64,000 nt of DNA, from positions 12,535,001 through 12,599,000 of the forward strand of contig NW_026974140.1 in the NCBI RefSeq assembly GCF_037042905.1, in the 5' to 3' direction. Made by a program: the position numbers and the translations under genes. The stretch is from Lytechinus pictus (Eukaryota > Echinodermata > Echinoidea > Temnopleuroida > Toxopneustidae). Shown here piece after piece: positions 31,867 to 44,046 of this stretch. Every line of letters begins with the position of its first letter. The stretch's first letter is position 1. The notes under the pieces are model-generated. The model was given only the letters and a program-made list of their open reading frames with translations, was not told where the DNA came from and did no database searches.

Positions 31867-34650
31867 TAGTCCAGGATAGAAGGGGTCGAACCTTGTTTTT
31901 TTTTATATATACAATGTTTTTTTATGGTTTCTCGTCAATTCGAGGGTGCTGATTCCGAATCTGAATGATGCCACTCGTGTCACCTTGAGCATTTTCTGCA
32001 AATTGGCAAAATCCAATATGGCCGCCAAAATATTCAAATTACCCATGAAAATCATAAAATTGTCCACACATTGGCTATAAAGTACATGCAATTGTGCTTA
32101 TGAAATGAAATAATATCTGAAAAATTATTTTTGTCAAAATATTTATTTTCTTGATATCAAAATGGCCGCCATCATAGACCCCTGTACAATATGAATGGGG
32201 ACAATTAATTTTTACAAAATTGAGCACTGAAATGCAAGTAATTATGATCTATGAGTGAAGCAATGTCTGAAAACACGTTTGCTAACGATATATATCATTT
32301 GTTATGTCAGTTATGTGATAAATCCTGTATTTTGATATTCAAAATGGCCTCCAAAAGCCCTAACACTATTATGTACAATGTGAATGGTGACACAAAAAAG
32401 TCACACGAGTGAGCACTAAAATGTATTTTGTTAAGATAAACGAGTGGAATACTGACTAAAAACATTATTGTTAACGAAATTTATTATTTAACATGCCATG
32501 TATGTGATAAACCCTGTATTTTGATATTTAATATGGCCGCCAGAGGCCCTAAAATTATGATCTACGATGTGAGAGAGGACAAAAACAATCACAAGGTGAG
32601 CACTAAAACGTATTTTTGTGTGGTAAATTAGTGGAATACTGTCTTCAAATATAATTTGCAACGAAATATATTATTCGGATTTCATATTTGTGTTAAATAT
32701 TGTATTTTGACTTTCAAAATGGCCGCCAAAAGACATTGACTGTATTATGTACAATCGATCTGGGAAACCAATTTTCACAGGAGTCAGCACCATAACATGC
32801 ATATAATTGTGATTTAAGAGTAAAATTTTGTCTGAAAACATAATTTCTAACAAGATATATCATTCATTCTGCCAGGTAGGTGATAAATAATGTATTTTGA
32901 AAGTCAAAATGGCCGCTACAGGCCCTAACGGTAGGCCTATTATGTACTTTGTGAATGGGAACATTTAATTTTAACAGAATTTGGCTTTGCTTGACTAAAT
33001 GGTGTCGCATGTGTGAGTGAAATATCGTCTGAAAATATGATTTCTAACCAAATAGATACTTTCTTATGTTATTTAGGTGATAAATGCTATATTTAAATTT
33101 CAAAATGGCTGCAATATGTTTCTTTGTGGAAATTATCTTTCCCCATTCAAATTTTACATAATAAGATAAGGGACTATGGCGGCCATTTTTCATTTTTAAA
33201 AGGCTGCATTCATCACCTGTATGACACAAGCTATGATATATTTCATTAGAAATCATTGGGTTTAGACAATACTTAAGACTTACATCAAAATTAAGCAATT
33301 TTCATAGTAAAAATTTTGTCAAAATTATCTGTCCCCAGTTACAATGTACATACTACTTTGGGCTATGGCAGCAATTTTGAATTTCAAAGTAAGGCCTTTA
33401 TTACCTTCTCAACCATTATGTGATGTATTTAGTCAGAAATCATGTTCAAGACCAAATTTTACCCATACATCACATAGTTACGTGCGTTTTTGGTTCTCAT
33501 TCTGGTGATGATTAGTTTCCCTATACGCATGTTACATAATTTGTAGGGGCTTGTGCGGCCGTTTTGAAAGTCAAAATACAGTATTTATCACCTACATGGG
33601 AGAGGAAATGTTATATTTCATTAAAAAAAATCACGTTTTCAAACAATATTTTCCTTATACAACAGAATTATATGGATTTCATAGTCAGGCAAATCCTAAT
33701 TCTTTCAAAAGTATTTGTCCCCATTTACATTTTAGATAATACTGTAAGGGCCCATAAGGGCCATTTTGAATTTTACAATACAGCATTTATCTCATGCAAA
33801 AAAGGAAAATGATATGTTTCGCCAAAAACATGTTTTTAGACAATATTTCACTCGTAGATTACAATTACATTCATTTTATTGTTTTTACTCTTGTGAAAAT
33901 TAGTTTCTTCATTCGCTTTGTTCATAATACAGATAGGGCCTATGGCAGCCATTTTGAATGTCAACATGCAGCATAATTACCGAAATTGCAAGGGAAATGA
34001 TATGTTTCGTTAGAAATCCTTGTTGTCAGACAGTGTTACACCAATATTTCGCAGTTATTGGCATTTTAAAGTCAAACAAATTCAAAGGTTGTGAAAATTA
34101 TTTGTCCCCTTTTAAATATTGTACACAGTATAAGGGGTCTATGACAGCCATTTTGAATATCATAATACAGCATTTATCACATTAGATAGTATACAAATGA
34201 CATAGTTTTGTTAATAGTCATGTTTTCAGACAGTAGTCCACTCGCAGGTCACAATCACATGCAATAATAGTGCTCTTGTGTGAAAAAATATTTTTCCCCA
34301 TTCATATTCTACATAATAAAGTATACAGGGGTTATGGCGGCCATTTTGAATATCAATAAAATAAATATTTTGTCAAATATCGCTTTTCCAATTGGTATTT
34401 CACTTCTGCACAACAACTACGTGCATTTTATAGCTAATGTGTGGGCAATTTTATGATTTTCATGGGTAATTTGCGTATTTTGGCGGCCATATTGGATTTT
34501 GCCAATTTGCGGAAAATGCTCAAGGTTACAAGAGTGGCATCATTCAGATTCGGAATCAGCACCCTCGAATTGACAAGAAACCATCAAAAAACATTGTATA
34601 TCTAAAAAAACAAGGTTCGACCCCTTGTCTATGGGGCCTATCCTGGACTA
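31867..34650 (-). mobile_element. Foldback transposon, copy 2 (opposite orientation to copy 1)
   Basis: 2784 bp, same TAGTCCAGGATAG ends, target duplication ATA (31864-31866, 34651-34653). Asymmetric blocks such as 'CCTTGTCTATGGGGCC' lie at its right end but at the left end of copy 1, so it is inverted relative to copy 1. Close similarity to copy 1 holds along the whole length. It lies in the intron of the pathogen-related protein gene. Confidence 0.92.
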
Positions 34651-34743
34651 ATATAATCGCTGCCATTGGTATTCTTCGCTTTCGCTTCACACACACAATA
34701 GCCGTGCACGTGTATTGAAAATCGATGTTGTGTATCATTTGCG

Positions 34744-35298
34744 ATAAAAAGGGTACTCCAGGCTGAAAATAATATGATTTGAACAGATAAAGAAAAATCT
34801 GACAATCAAAAATTACTGAAAATTTTATCAAAATCGGACAAAGAATAACAAAGTAATGGCATTTTAGAAATTTGCATAATTCCAGCGAAACAGTTCTAGG
34901 CATGACTTCATGAATATTCAATGAGCAAACTGATGATGGCATATACCCACTTGTTCTTTTGCATTTTATTATATGAAATTAGGTTTATTCAAAATTTTCC
35001 TCCAACAAATGGATTGACAACTGATTTAGTGCACTAGATAGGCCTAATCATTGGTGAAACTTATTTCACTACAAGGGAGACATATCATATCATGATTTCT
35101 TGTAATAACATAAGAAAATGGAAAGTGGGGATGTGACAGACGACGTGCGTATAACGTTTTCACAATATATTGCTGAAATTTGAAATTCAATAACTTCATT
35201 ATTTGGTCTTTTGATGAAATTTTCAGCATTTTGCTTTGTGAATTTTACTCTATTGTTTAGACATACTAATACCATCAGTCCGGAGTATCCCTTTAATA
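34744..35298. mobile_element. ~550-bp MITE with GGGTACTCCAGGCTG ends
   Basis: The left end AAAGGGTACTCCAGGCTGA and right end CAGTCCGGAGTATCCCTTT are inverted with few mismatches. The interior is AT-rich without an ORF. The target duplication is not clear. Confidence 0.6.
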
Positions 35299-35439
35299 GC
35301 AACAAGCTGTTTTAAAATTTTGTGAAATTGTTGAAAAAAATTAACAACTTGTTTAAAAACTTTAGAAACATTAGATCGACCGGATTAAACAACGTGCTTC
35401 GAATTTCTTCTAGGTAAGAAACATCACCTTTACTTTAAA

Positions 35440-35710
35440 CTTTACACTGTAAAGCCGGTCCCAGCGTTTTAATTTTTTGTAATTGTATGACTTGTATAAC
35501 ATATATGTTTAGGCATATGTTATCCTGTCATTATAATGGCCAAAATTATTGTAATTTGATAAATTATCTTGTATATGTTTATGATACTCGCGTTGTCGAT
35601 TGGTATTTGGATTTAACAATACATGCAAAAAATGTGAGTTTATTACTCTTAATGTCAAATTGTATTTTTATTTAACATAAGTGCAAAAACTCCTGCAAAT
35701 AAAAGACATT
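35440..35710 (+). mobile_element. LINE 3' end fragment
   Basis: AT-rich 3' UTR ending in 'GTGCAAAAACTCCTGCAAAT', the same terminal block as the LINE at 499-818. Confidence 0.55.
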
Positions 35711-35845
35711 ACAAGTGTTCTCGAATAATAGTACTGACCCCCCCCCCCCCCTCTTCAAAAGTAGCTCAGTCATAATGCATAAGTAGGCACGTATCATATT
35801 TTGTTTTTATCCTGTCATATTCTCCTTCTTTTATATCATTTATAC

Positions 35846-36075
35846 CAGGGGCGGATCCAGGATTTTTCGAAAGAGGGGGGGGGGGCACATTTTCCCGAGG
35901 AAAAATTTGACAAGCCAAAAAAAAAAGTTTAAACCAAAAATTAAGGGGATGTCGTCAACGAAAAAAATTTTGACGAGCAAAAAAAAAAAGATTTCACTTT
36001 CGAAAGGGGTCACACTTCTATTTTAAAGACATTTTTACATTACAAATTTTAATTTTGCTGTGTCCCCCCCCCCCT
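35846..36075 (+). mobile_element. Truncated hAT-like MITE
   Basis: Left end CAGGGGCGGATCCAGG, then a G-run and two 'TTTGACAAGC'/'TTTTGACGAGC' blocks with A-runs, like the MITE at 18287-18580. It ends at a C-run without the expected GGATCCGCC right end, ~14 bp from the splice donor of exon 1. Confidence 0.6.
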
Positions 36076-36088
36076 TATTTATACTCAC

Positions 36089-36384
36089 TTATATTCTCGA
36101 GGGTCGATTGTCATCCAGTCTTTCTTATCACCGAGGTGTGTCATCTCCATCTCCCATTTCTTCACGAGGTTCTCCACAATATATTCCAGAGATCCAACCA
36201 AATGGTTCTTGGTTTTACCTTGGAAGAAGGTCAGATCGGCCAGACGATAGTCAGGCTTTCCTTCCCGCCAACCTGTTCCTTCCGGGTAGGAATCGATCCC
36301 ACGCTCCGGTCTCACAAAACCGTACTTTTCTTGCAGTTTTGCCAAATTCTCGTCTACGTCTTCTACCTTATTTGATGGGGCCAT
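36089..36384 (-). CDS. Pathogen-related protein-like (SnoaL-like fold), exon 1
   Basis: First coding exon, starting at ATG 36384-36382 (context CGTCATGG) and ending in phase 2 at 36089 before a strong donor GTGAGT. It encodes 98 residues plus two bases: a short polar start, then 'KPDYRLADLTFFQGKTKNH', 'LEYIVENLVKKWEMEM' and 'DWMTIDPREY'. This is the N-terminal half of the pathogen-related protein family, where a 'PDY..V/A...F...KT..H' and 'LE..VENLVK.WE.E' pattern precedes the SnoaL-like core. It has no signal peptide, so the protein is probably cytosolic. The next coding exon is 24482-24944, 11.1 kb away, and the splice restores the expected family sequence across the junction. Confidence 0.88.
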
Positions 36385-36674
36385 GACGTTGATTAAAGAG
36401 TAATTGCGGGCTTTGATTTAAAATAAACAGAGATGATTGGTAAAATAATTTCGTCGTTTATTGCCTAGACACTACTCATCGATCACTGGCGTAGATTCAA
36501 TCAGCGATGCTATTGTACAGGCATGCACGGAGTTATGATAACTTTTGCGTTATCTCTTCTTGTGTAATTTCAATAGGCATATTATTATTCAAGCCAAAGG
36601 CTTTCATGCTCCTTTCATGGTACACTGATTTCTAAATGCTATCTGCGTACAGTACAGGTCAAAAGTTTGGGGCC
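36385..36674 (-). other. 5' flank of the pathogen-related protein gene
   Basis: Holds the 5' UTR and probably the promoter; no TATA box assigned. A 'ACAGGTCAAAAGTTTGGGG' stretch near 36653 resembles a Tc1-type end. Confidence 0.35.
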
Positions 36675-37165
36675 ATCCTCAGATTTAAAGGCCGGGGGGG
36701 GGGGGCAGTCAAATGTATTACTGTACACACGCGTGGCCAGATTATTTCCAAACACCCCCTAAACGAGTTTTTCTCTGTGTGCAAAAATAACCCCTAAACA
36801 AGTTTTTCGCGAGCTTCATTAACACATTTTGGCCCCTAAACAAGTTGTCGCCAGAATATATGACCCCTAAACAAGTTTTGTCTTCCTTTCTAACAATATA
36901 TTTAAATATAGACAAAACTATATTCATGGGTATTGCATACCCCCAGTGCAGTTAGGGTTAAAATACCACAATCAGGAAGAACCTGAACACTTTTCAGAAA
37001 CGAGGAGGAAAGAGCCCCGGGGAAAAAGCTTGGGAAAAAAAACATACCCTTAACACGTTTGGCAAGTCTTAGAAAAAAAAGCTTTTTAAAAAAAATACAC
37101 TAAATACGTTTGACCCCGCGATTGACCATTGACCATAAAAAGTACACCAAGACTTTTTAAACGTC
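36675..37165 (+). mobile_element. Poly-G-ended element, fragment
   Basis: G-run, CAGTCAAATGTATTACTGTA, CACACGCGTGGCC, then repeated CCCCTAAACAAGTT motifs and a block with 'CCCGGGGAAAAAGCTTGGG', all reverse-complementary to 24050-24405. The second end was not found. Confidence 0.65.
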
Positions 37166-37334
37166 CATAACTTCCTTATTTCATAACCGATTTTGATGAA
37201 CTTTTTTTTTATTGTTCCTCTCATTTTACTCTTTCCAATAAGATTGCTTCTCTTCTTGGGTATTGGATTCCTTTAAAAGAAAATCATACAAAACACTACA
37301 TTCTTCATTCATTCAAATGTATTGATACCTAATT

Positions 37335-39268
37335 AAGGGGCGGATCCAGCCTTCGCCAATAGAGGGGGCCCGGAATTTTTTTCAGCCATATTTTCCCCGA
37401 TCGGCAACTCGAAGATAATTTTTGGTTTAAAAAAAATAGTCACTTCTTAGCTTTATTCTTATAAATAAACATAAATATATAATATCATAATCCTTATTTA
37501 TATAATGCGAGCGCGAAGCGCGGGCTAATTTTTTAAAGAAATATTCTGTATTTTTTTCCTAAAATTTTGAACAGTCTGGGCAATGTTTGCTATCCTGAAA
37601 AAGATGTGTATATGCAAAAGAATAAATACTACGAACGTGAAGGGCGAGCAGAAATGAACTGATGGAAAAGATACCTGTTAAAGACTGCTTGCAGTTAGCA
37701 ATGAAGATGTTACATATTTAAAAAATCAAATAATGCGAAGCGCGAGCTGAATTTTTTTTGACGTTTTTACCTAAGGAATGGAAATTCTAAGCACTTTTTG
37801 TAACTTAACAGAATATGTATATAACTAATGAATTGGCGCGAAGCGCGAGCGGAAAATTTCGAGATTTAGACCTACTGAATGAGACACTCTTTTCAAGTTT
37901 TGTAAATCATGAAAAGGATGAGTAATTGGGGATCTTCCTTTATTAATAATGCGAGCGCAGAGCGCGAGCAGAAAAATTTTATATACGTTTTGAACTGATC
38001 AAAAAGGTACCTGAGTATTAAGGACTGCTTGCACTTAGCCATGAAGACGTTACATATTTCAACAATCAAATAATGCGAGCGCGAAGCGCGAGCTGAAATA
38101 TTATGACATTTCTACATAAAGAATGTAAAATTTTAATCATTTTTTTTAATCGTGAACAGGATAGGTATAACTAAACAATTGATGTGAGCGAGAAGCGCGA
38201 GCGGAAAAAAAATCGAGATTTAGACCTGAAAACGGGACACTCTATTCATGTTTTGTAAATCATAAAAAGAATGAGTAACAGGGGATCTTCCTACATTAAT
38301 AATGCGAGCACAAAGCGCGAAAAGAAAATTTTTGATATTGTGATCTGAAACTGGATAATGATTTAAATAGAGAACAAGTTGAGTATCTGAATAAACATGC
38401 GCGCGCGTGTTTCAAACTTAGACCTAGAATCTAGGCATTCTAAATATACATCTTTTATCATGAAAATCAAAGCGAGCGCGAAGCGCGAGCTTAAATTATT
38501 TGATATTCCGATCTGAAAAAAGAGCAATTTTCAGCTATATATTTTAAGCACTTCGTAGGAAAATTGTGAGGTGGATATGGATCGCACTAAAGAGCTGATA
38601 TTTTTCATTATTATTACTTTGCGTTAAACTGTCATGAAAAGGGGATTTTAAGTAGTTTGTTGTATAATCAATATTGAGACATACATAACTCGCCAATCAA
38701 AATGCAAGCGTGCAGCGCTAGCTGATACGTTTTGACAATCAGACCTGAAAAGGGTATTTTTAAAACTTTGTGGAATACACGAAAATAATAGGTACGTGAT
38801 AAATCAAAATTTGCCAGCGCGCAGCGCGAGCAGAAATGTTAATATTCAGACCATAAGACTGACATTTTTACAGAGCACTTTTTAAAAATCAATTGGTAAA
38901 TCACACAAAATAATGAAAGTTCGATTTCCGAGGTAAAATATGTTTTGTAATATTGACTTACAAACTTGATATTTAACTTCCATATTGAACAAGATATGAA
39001 AATCACCTAACAGGCAATGCGAGCGCGAAGCGCGAGCGAAAATTTTATATAGGCCTAATGAAAGATTCTTTTTATTTAGCTACAGTGACATAAAAGAGAT
39101 CTTTTTATTTTCCAAGTCTTCCCCTCATCTTATTTTATTCACTCGTCTTACTCCTTTTCATTTTTCTCCTCTCTTATCCCTCTTTTTCCCCCTTTTTTTT
39201 TGCTCCGCCAATGGGGGGGGGGGGGGGGGCCGGACCCCTCGCCCCCCCCCCCCCTGGATCCGCCTATG
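37335..39268 (+). mobile_element. hAT-like element with CpG-rich motif every ~110 bp (copy E1)
   Basis: Left end GGGGCGGATCCAGCC, right end CTGGATCCGCCTATG, with TAATT before and GAATT after as a possible imperfect 5-bp duplication. The AT-rich inside holds forward copies of GCGAGCGCGAAGCGCGAGC (variants) near 37503, 37733, 37832, 37950, 38072, 38185, 38302, 38470, 38815 and 39018. Each sits in a ~110-bp unit that alternates two sub-types. No transposase. Confidence 0.8.
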
Positions 39269-39316
39269 GAATTGGCTATGACAGTTCCATGACATCACAC
39301 AAGCATGTTTCCAACT

Positions 39317-41827
39317 TAGTCCAGGATAGAAGAGGCATAACCTTGTTTTTTTTATATATACAATATTTTTTCATGGTTTCTTGTCAATTCGAGGGTGCTG
39401 ATTACGAATCTGAATGATGCCACTCGTGTAACCTTGAGCATTTTCCGCAAATTGGCAAAATCCAATATGGCCGCCAAAATATGCAAATTACCCATGAAAA
39501 ATCATAAAATTGCCAGCAGACTGGCTACAATATGTATGTAATTGTGTTGCAGGAGTGAAATACTCTCTGAATTAATGTTTTTTTAAATAAATATTTATTT
39601 TCTTGATATTCAAAATGGCCGCCATATACCATATTATGTACAATATGAATAGGGAAAACTATTTTTCACAAAAATGATCCCTACAAATGCAAGTAATTGT
39701 AATCTATGGACGAAGTAATGTATGAAAATCGTGAATGCTAACAAGATATATCATTTATTATGTCATGTATGGGAAAATTGTTGTATTTTATATTAAAAAT
39801 AGCCGCCAATGGCCCAAAAAGGTTATGTACTATATAGCAAAGGGGGCAAAAACAAATCTCAAGAGTGAGCATTAAAATGCATATTATTAAGATAAACGAG
39901 TGGAATATTGACTAAAACACATTTTTTTTCACGAAATATATTATTTAATATGCCATGTATGTGTTTAATCTTGTATTTTGATATTCAAAATGGCCGCCAA
40001 AGGCCCTAAAAATAATATGTACAATGAGAAAGAGGACCAAAGAAATCACAAGAGTGAGCACTGAAATGCATTTATTTGTGTTAAATAAATGGGATACTGT
40101 CTAAAAACATAATTTTTAACGAAATATATCATTCAGGTTTAAAGTTTTAGTTTACTACTGTATTTTGAATTTCAAAATGGCAGCCATAGACATATATTGC
40201 ATGATGTACAATGCGAACTGGGAAATCATTTTTCACAGGATTGAGTACCATAACTGCACGTAATTCTGATCTATGAGTAAAATATTGTCTGAAAGCATAA
40301 TTTCTAACAAGATATATCAGTTCTCCTGCCAGGTAGGTGAAAATACTGTATTTTGAAAGTCAAAATGGCCGCTACAGGCCCTAACATTATTATGTACAAT
40401 GTGAATGGGGACAAATGATTTTAACAGATTTTCGCTGTGCTTGACTAAATGGTGGCGTATGAGTAAAATATTGTCTGAAAACATGATTAATAACGAAATA
40501 TATCATATTATATAAAATTTAGGTAATTAATGTTATATTTCAAAGTTCAAAATGGCCGCCATATGCCCTTTGTGACAAATTATCTGTCCTCATTCAAATT
40601 GTCCGACATGTGACGTATTTATTTAGAAATCATATTTAAGACAATATTTTAACTCGTACATCACAGCAACATGCATATTTTATGATTCCCACTGAAAATA
40701 AGTTTCCCTATAAAGGCATGTAACATAATTTAGTTAGGGCTTGTAGCGGCTATTTTGAATGACAAAATACAGTATTTATCACGTACATGGCAGAAGAGAT
40801 GCTATATATCATAAAAATCATGCTTTCAAATAATATTTTACTCATACCAAAGGATTATATGGATTTCATAGTCAAGCAAATCCAAATTCTTGCAAAATTA
40901 CATGTCCCCATTTCCATGGTAGATAATATACTGTTAGGGCATATAGGGGCAATTTTGAATTTAACAATACAGCATTTATCTCATGCATGACAAAAGAAAT
41001 GATATGTTTAGTTAGAAAACATGTTTTCAGACAATATTTTACTCGTATATCACAATTACATGCATTTTAGTTACTTATTCTTGTGAAAATTAGTTTCTCC
41101 ATTCGCATTGTACATAATGTATAATGGGCCTATGGCGGCCATTTTGAATTTCAAAATACAGCATTTATCACATAAATTGCATCTTAAATATTATATTCCG
41201 TTAAAATTGAATTTTTACCCAGTATTCCACTCGCTTATCTTAATAATATGCATTTTAGTACTCACTATTGCGATTTTCTTTTGTCCCCATTAACATTATA
41301 CATAATACTGTCAGGGCGTTTGGTGGATTTTTTAATACTAAAACGCTTCATTTGTTACATACATGACATAAAAAATGATACATTTCGTTAGTAATCATGT
41401 TTTCATCTATTAGTTCACAAAAAAATCACAAGTACTTGCATTTAGTGCTCACTTTTGTGAAAATTATTTTTCCCCATTCATATTGTACATAATGTTGAAT
41501 ACAGCGGTCTATGGCGGCCATTTTAAATATCAAGAAAATAAATACTTTTTCAAAAAATGTTTTTTCAGAGAGTATTTCACTCCTGCAACACAATTACATA
41601 CATTTTATAGCCAATCTGCTGGCAGTTTTATGATTTTCATGGGTAATTTGCATATCTTGGCGGCCATATTAGATTTTGCCAATTTGCGAAAAATGCTCAA
41701 GGTTACACGGGTGGCATCATTCAGATTCGTAATCAGCACCCTCGAATTGACAAGAAACCATGAAAAAATATTGTATATATGAAAAAACAAGGTTTGGTCA
41801 ATTTTCTATGGGGCCTATCCTGGACTA
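39317..41827 (-). mobile_element. Foldback transposon, copy 3
   Basis: 2511 bp, TAGTCCAGGATAG ends, target duplication ACT (39314-39316, 41828-41830). Same orientation as copy 2 by its asymmetric end block 'TTCTATGGGGCC'. It is more diverged than copies 1 and 2 and lacks one or two internal units. Confidence 0.9.
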
Positions 41828-41886
41828 ACTGGTTTTGATTGCACAGCTGCCAAACCCCAGTCAGTTTTCATAACATCAAATTTTAA

Positions 41887-41913
41887 GCATACCTTTAAAC
41901 TTTAAAGGTATGC
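41887..41913. repeat. Perfect 13-bp palindrome
   Basis: GCATACCTTTAAA and its reverse complement separated by one base; able to form a cruciform. Confidence 0.9.
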
Positions 41914-42343
41914 ATAAAATTTGAAAATGTTTAAGGCAAAGGTTGTATTTTGACAACCTGAATGCATGCCAGAGGCTTGTCTGACACAGCAGCAAATAAC
42001 ATATGTCAACCTGCGGACAGCCAACCTGTCAATCGGACAGTCAACCTTCTCACCCGTTCCTGCTCCACAACTCCACTATAGTCAACTAAAGCCAGCCTTC
42101 TCTCATCTACTCAATCTCCTCTCATCCCTCCAACTCACCAGCCTTCGACTCAAGCCTCTCATCCTGCCAACTGCTCAAGCTTTCCACTGTTTCTGGTTTA
42201 CAGTCTTTAAAGCTACACATATTTCCGAAAATTACTCTACTTTTAATAAAGGTACTAATGGATAATTTGTTTTTCTGTTCCAATCATGAAAGAAGCGAAA
42301 ACGGAAATTAGCCCCGTGGTTTAGTTTTTGAAAACACAAAAAC

Positions 42344-42390
42344 GAAATCACAACGAGAAAAACGTGTTGTGATTTCGTTTTTGTAGATCA
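42344..42390. repeat. 19-bp perfect inverted repeat
   Basis: ACAAAAACGAAATCACAAC and its reverse complement around an ~11-nt spacer. It may be the centre of a MITE whose ends were not found. Confidence 0.8.
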
Positions 42391-42599
42391 AAACAGAAAT
42401 TTGAAATTAAAAATACTTTGGGGCTTTTTCTGATTTCTCAATACATCAAAAAGCAAATCGCAACACACTTTCCGCTCCGTGATCTGGTGATTCTGTTTTC
42501 GGACAATCGCACCGCAAACATCAAAATTGACGTCGGCTCTCTGATTTCCTTTTCGTACGTCAATATGATATTAAAGAGTAGATAAAGTGTCGGTTATTT

Positions 42600-42722
42600 T
42601 AATGGCGGCCATCTTAGACGCCATCATGAAAATAACCACTTTTCCGGATCCGGATTTTGGTAGATTTTTAGTATGTTATTCCTGAGAGCAAATAGTACCA
42701 AAAAACCGTTGACAAATATTTT
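42600..42722 (+). repeat. End fragment of the second foldback family
   Basis: 'GGCCATCTTAGACGCC', 'GAAAATAACCACTTT', 'GATTTTGGTAGATTTTTAGTA' and 'TTATTCCT' match 29600-29710 in order. Confidence 0.65.
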
Positions 42723-43715
42723 TGGGGTTCAGAATAGAGCAAAAATAAAAATAAAATCAAGGTTGGCAAACAGCAAATTTGGACTCAGCGCCCTCAAATT
42801 ATGCTGAAACACTTCTCAATTCAGCATTAACACGATTTGCCTAAGGCAGTCTACTTTTCTCAAATCTGGACCCGACTAACATGATTACACACGAAAAGAG
42901 AAATCATTTGGTATAAAATACTAACATTTCAAAAACCTGATAAGAAAGCAGCTAGCATTGTTCGTTTGAAATATTTCTTACTAAACTTTATTTGATGGTG
43001 TTTGGTTGTGGTAGTATGGACAATCGCGGAAGAGGTCAACAGAGAGGTGAGAAAAGTGGACGATCTTTCGGAAACGAGTGTAGCCCTTCAGAGGACTGTA
43101 AACCAATAAAGGTGGAGAACATGACAAAAAGCTGATCGGGAAGCTGGTCTGATTCGGCGTGTAAAAGAGTTGTAGAGCAAGAGAAGGATATAAGACTCGC
43201 GTGATTCTCCGTCTTCAGGAGTGAAACGTGATTTGTGATTCATGATATTTGCCCCTGCCATTCACTCATCCCATTGCCTTCTTAAGCCTTAATATGTATT
43301 TCACAAATGTCATACTGAAAAAATAGAAACATCCAAGGAAAACCCTAGCGGGACAGTCATATCCACCCCACTGGCGTCCCTGGACTGGCGCATAGATGGG
43401 GATGCATGGAATAAGAATATTACAAGCTCCGATTCAGAGGCATATCATGTGTCCGCGAATGTCAAATTTGATCAGGAAGTGGATAATGAATTTTCATTTA
43501 TTTTGAATTTGTAATCCCTCTTTTTGCTGTCTTCTTTATACTCGAGGATCATTTCACCTCCTTGCGCGTATTCTGAGGGGGCCCTCGGGTGTCAAAAAGA
43601 GGAAGGAAAGAGAGGAAAAGAAAAGTAGGAGAAAAAAGGGAGGGAAAGAAGAAGAGAAAGAGGGAAAAAAGAGTGGAAGAAAGAGAGAAGGATAAAAAGA
43701 AGAGGAAAGGGGGTG
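42723..43715. other. No feature recognised; A/G-rich tract at 43590-43715
   Basis: Unique-looking sequence ending in a purine-rich (GGAAGAAAG-type) tract. No domain-bearing ORF. Confidence 0.35.
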
Positions 43716-44041
43716 CCGGATTGATGTTCAACCTAGTGGCGCCGTATTGATGTTCGACATAAAAAATTGTATGGGGTGCGCCGAATTGATGTTCAACATA
43801 GAGGGGCGCCGAATTGATGTTCGACATAGGGCGCCAAATTGATATTCAGCCTAGGGGAGCGCCGAATTGATGTTTTTACCTCAGGGCGCCAAATTGATGT
43901 TCGACCTATATACGGGCGCCGAATTTATGTTCGACATAGGGGCGCGAAAGTGATGTTTGTTCTTGGGTGCCAAGTTCATGTTCAACCTCGGGAGGGGGCG
44001 CCGAATTCATATTCGTCCTTTGGGGCGCCAATTAATGATTG
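43716..44041. repeat. ~28-bp minisatellite with GGCGCC core, left part
   Basis: Tandem units of about 25-36 bp of the form GGCGCCGAATTGATGTTCGA-C, about ten copies. It is split from its right part (46424-46495) by the hAT-like element E2. Confidence 0.85.
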
Positions 44042-44046
44042 TACTG

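Larger units (their letters stand above)
24945..36088 (-). other. 11.1 kb intron of the pathogen-related protein gene
   Basis: Bounded by a GTGAGT donor at 36088-36083 and the CAG acceptor at 24945-24947. It carries, in order from 3' to 5', a LINE 3' end, hAT-like termini, a complete foldback element with a SINE inside, a second foldback element (copy 2 of the TLR inserter), a 550-bp MITE and another LINE 3' end. Confidence 0.8.

Noticed and set aside
37335..39268. Regularly spaced short repeats resembling a CRISPR array
   Set aside because: Repeats are degenerate, spacers are related to one another, and they sit inside a eukaryotic transposon with inverted ends.
43549..43827. 92-codon frame with repeated 'VEHQ-GAP' peptide
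   Set aside because: Translation of the GGCGCC minisatellite and the adjacent purine tract, not a gene.
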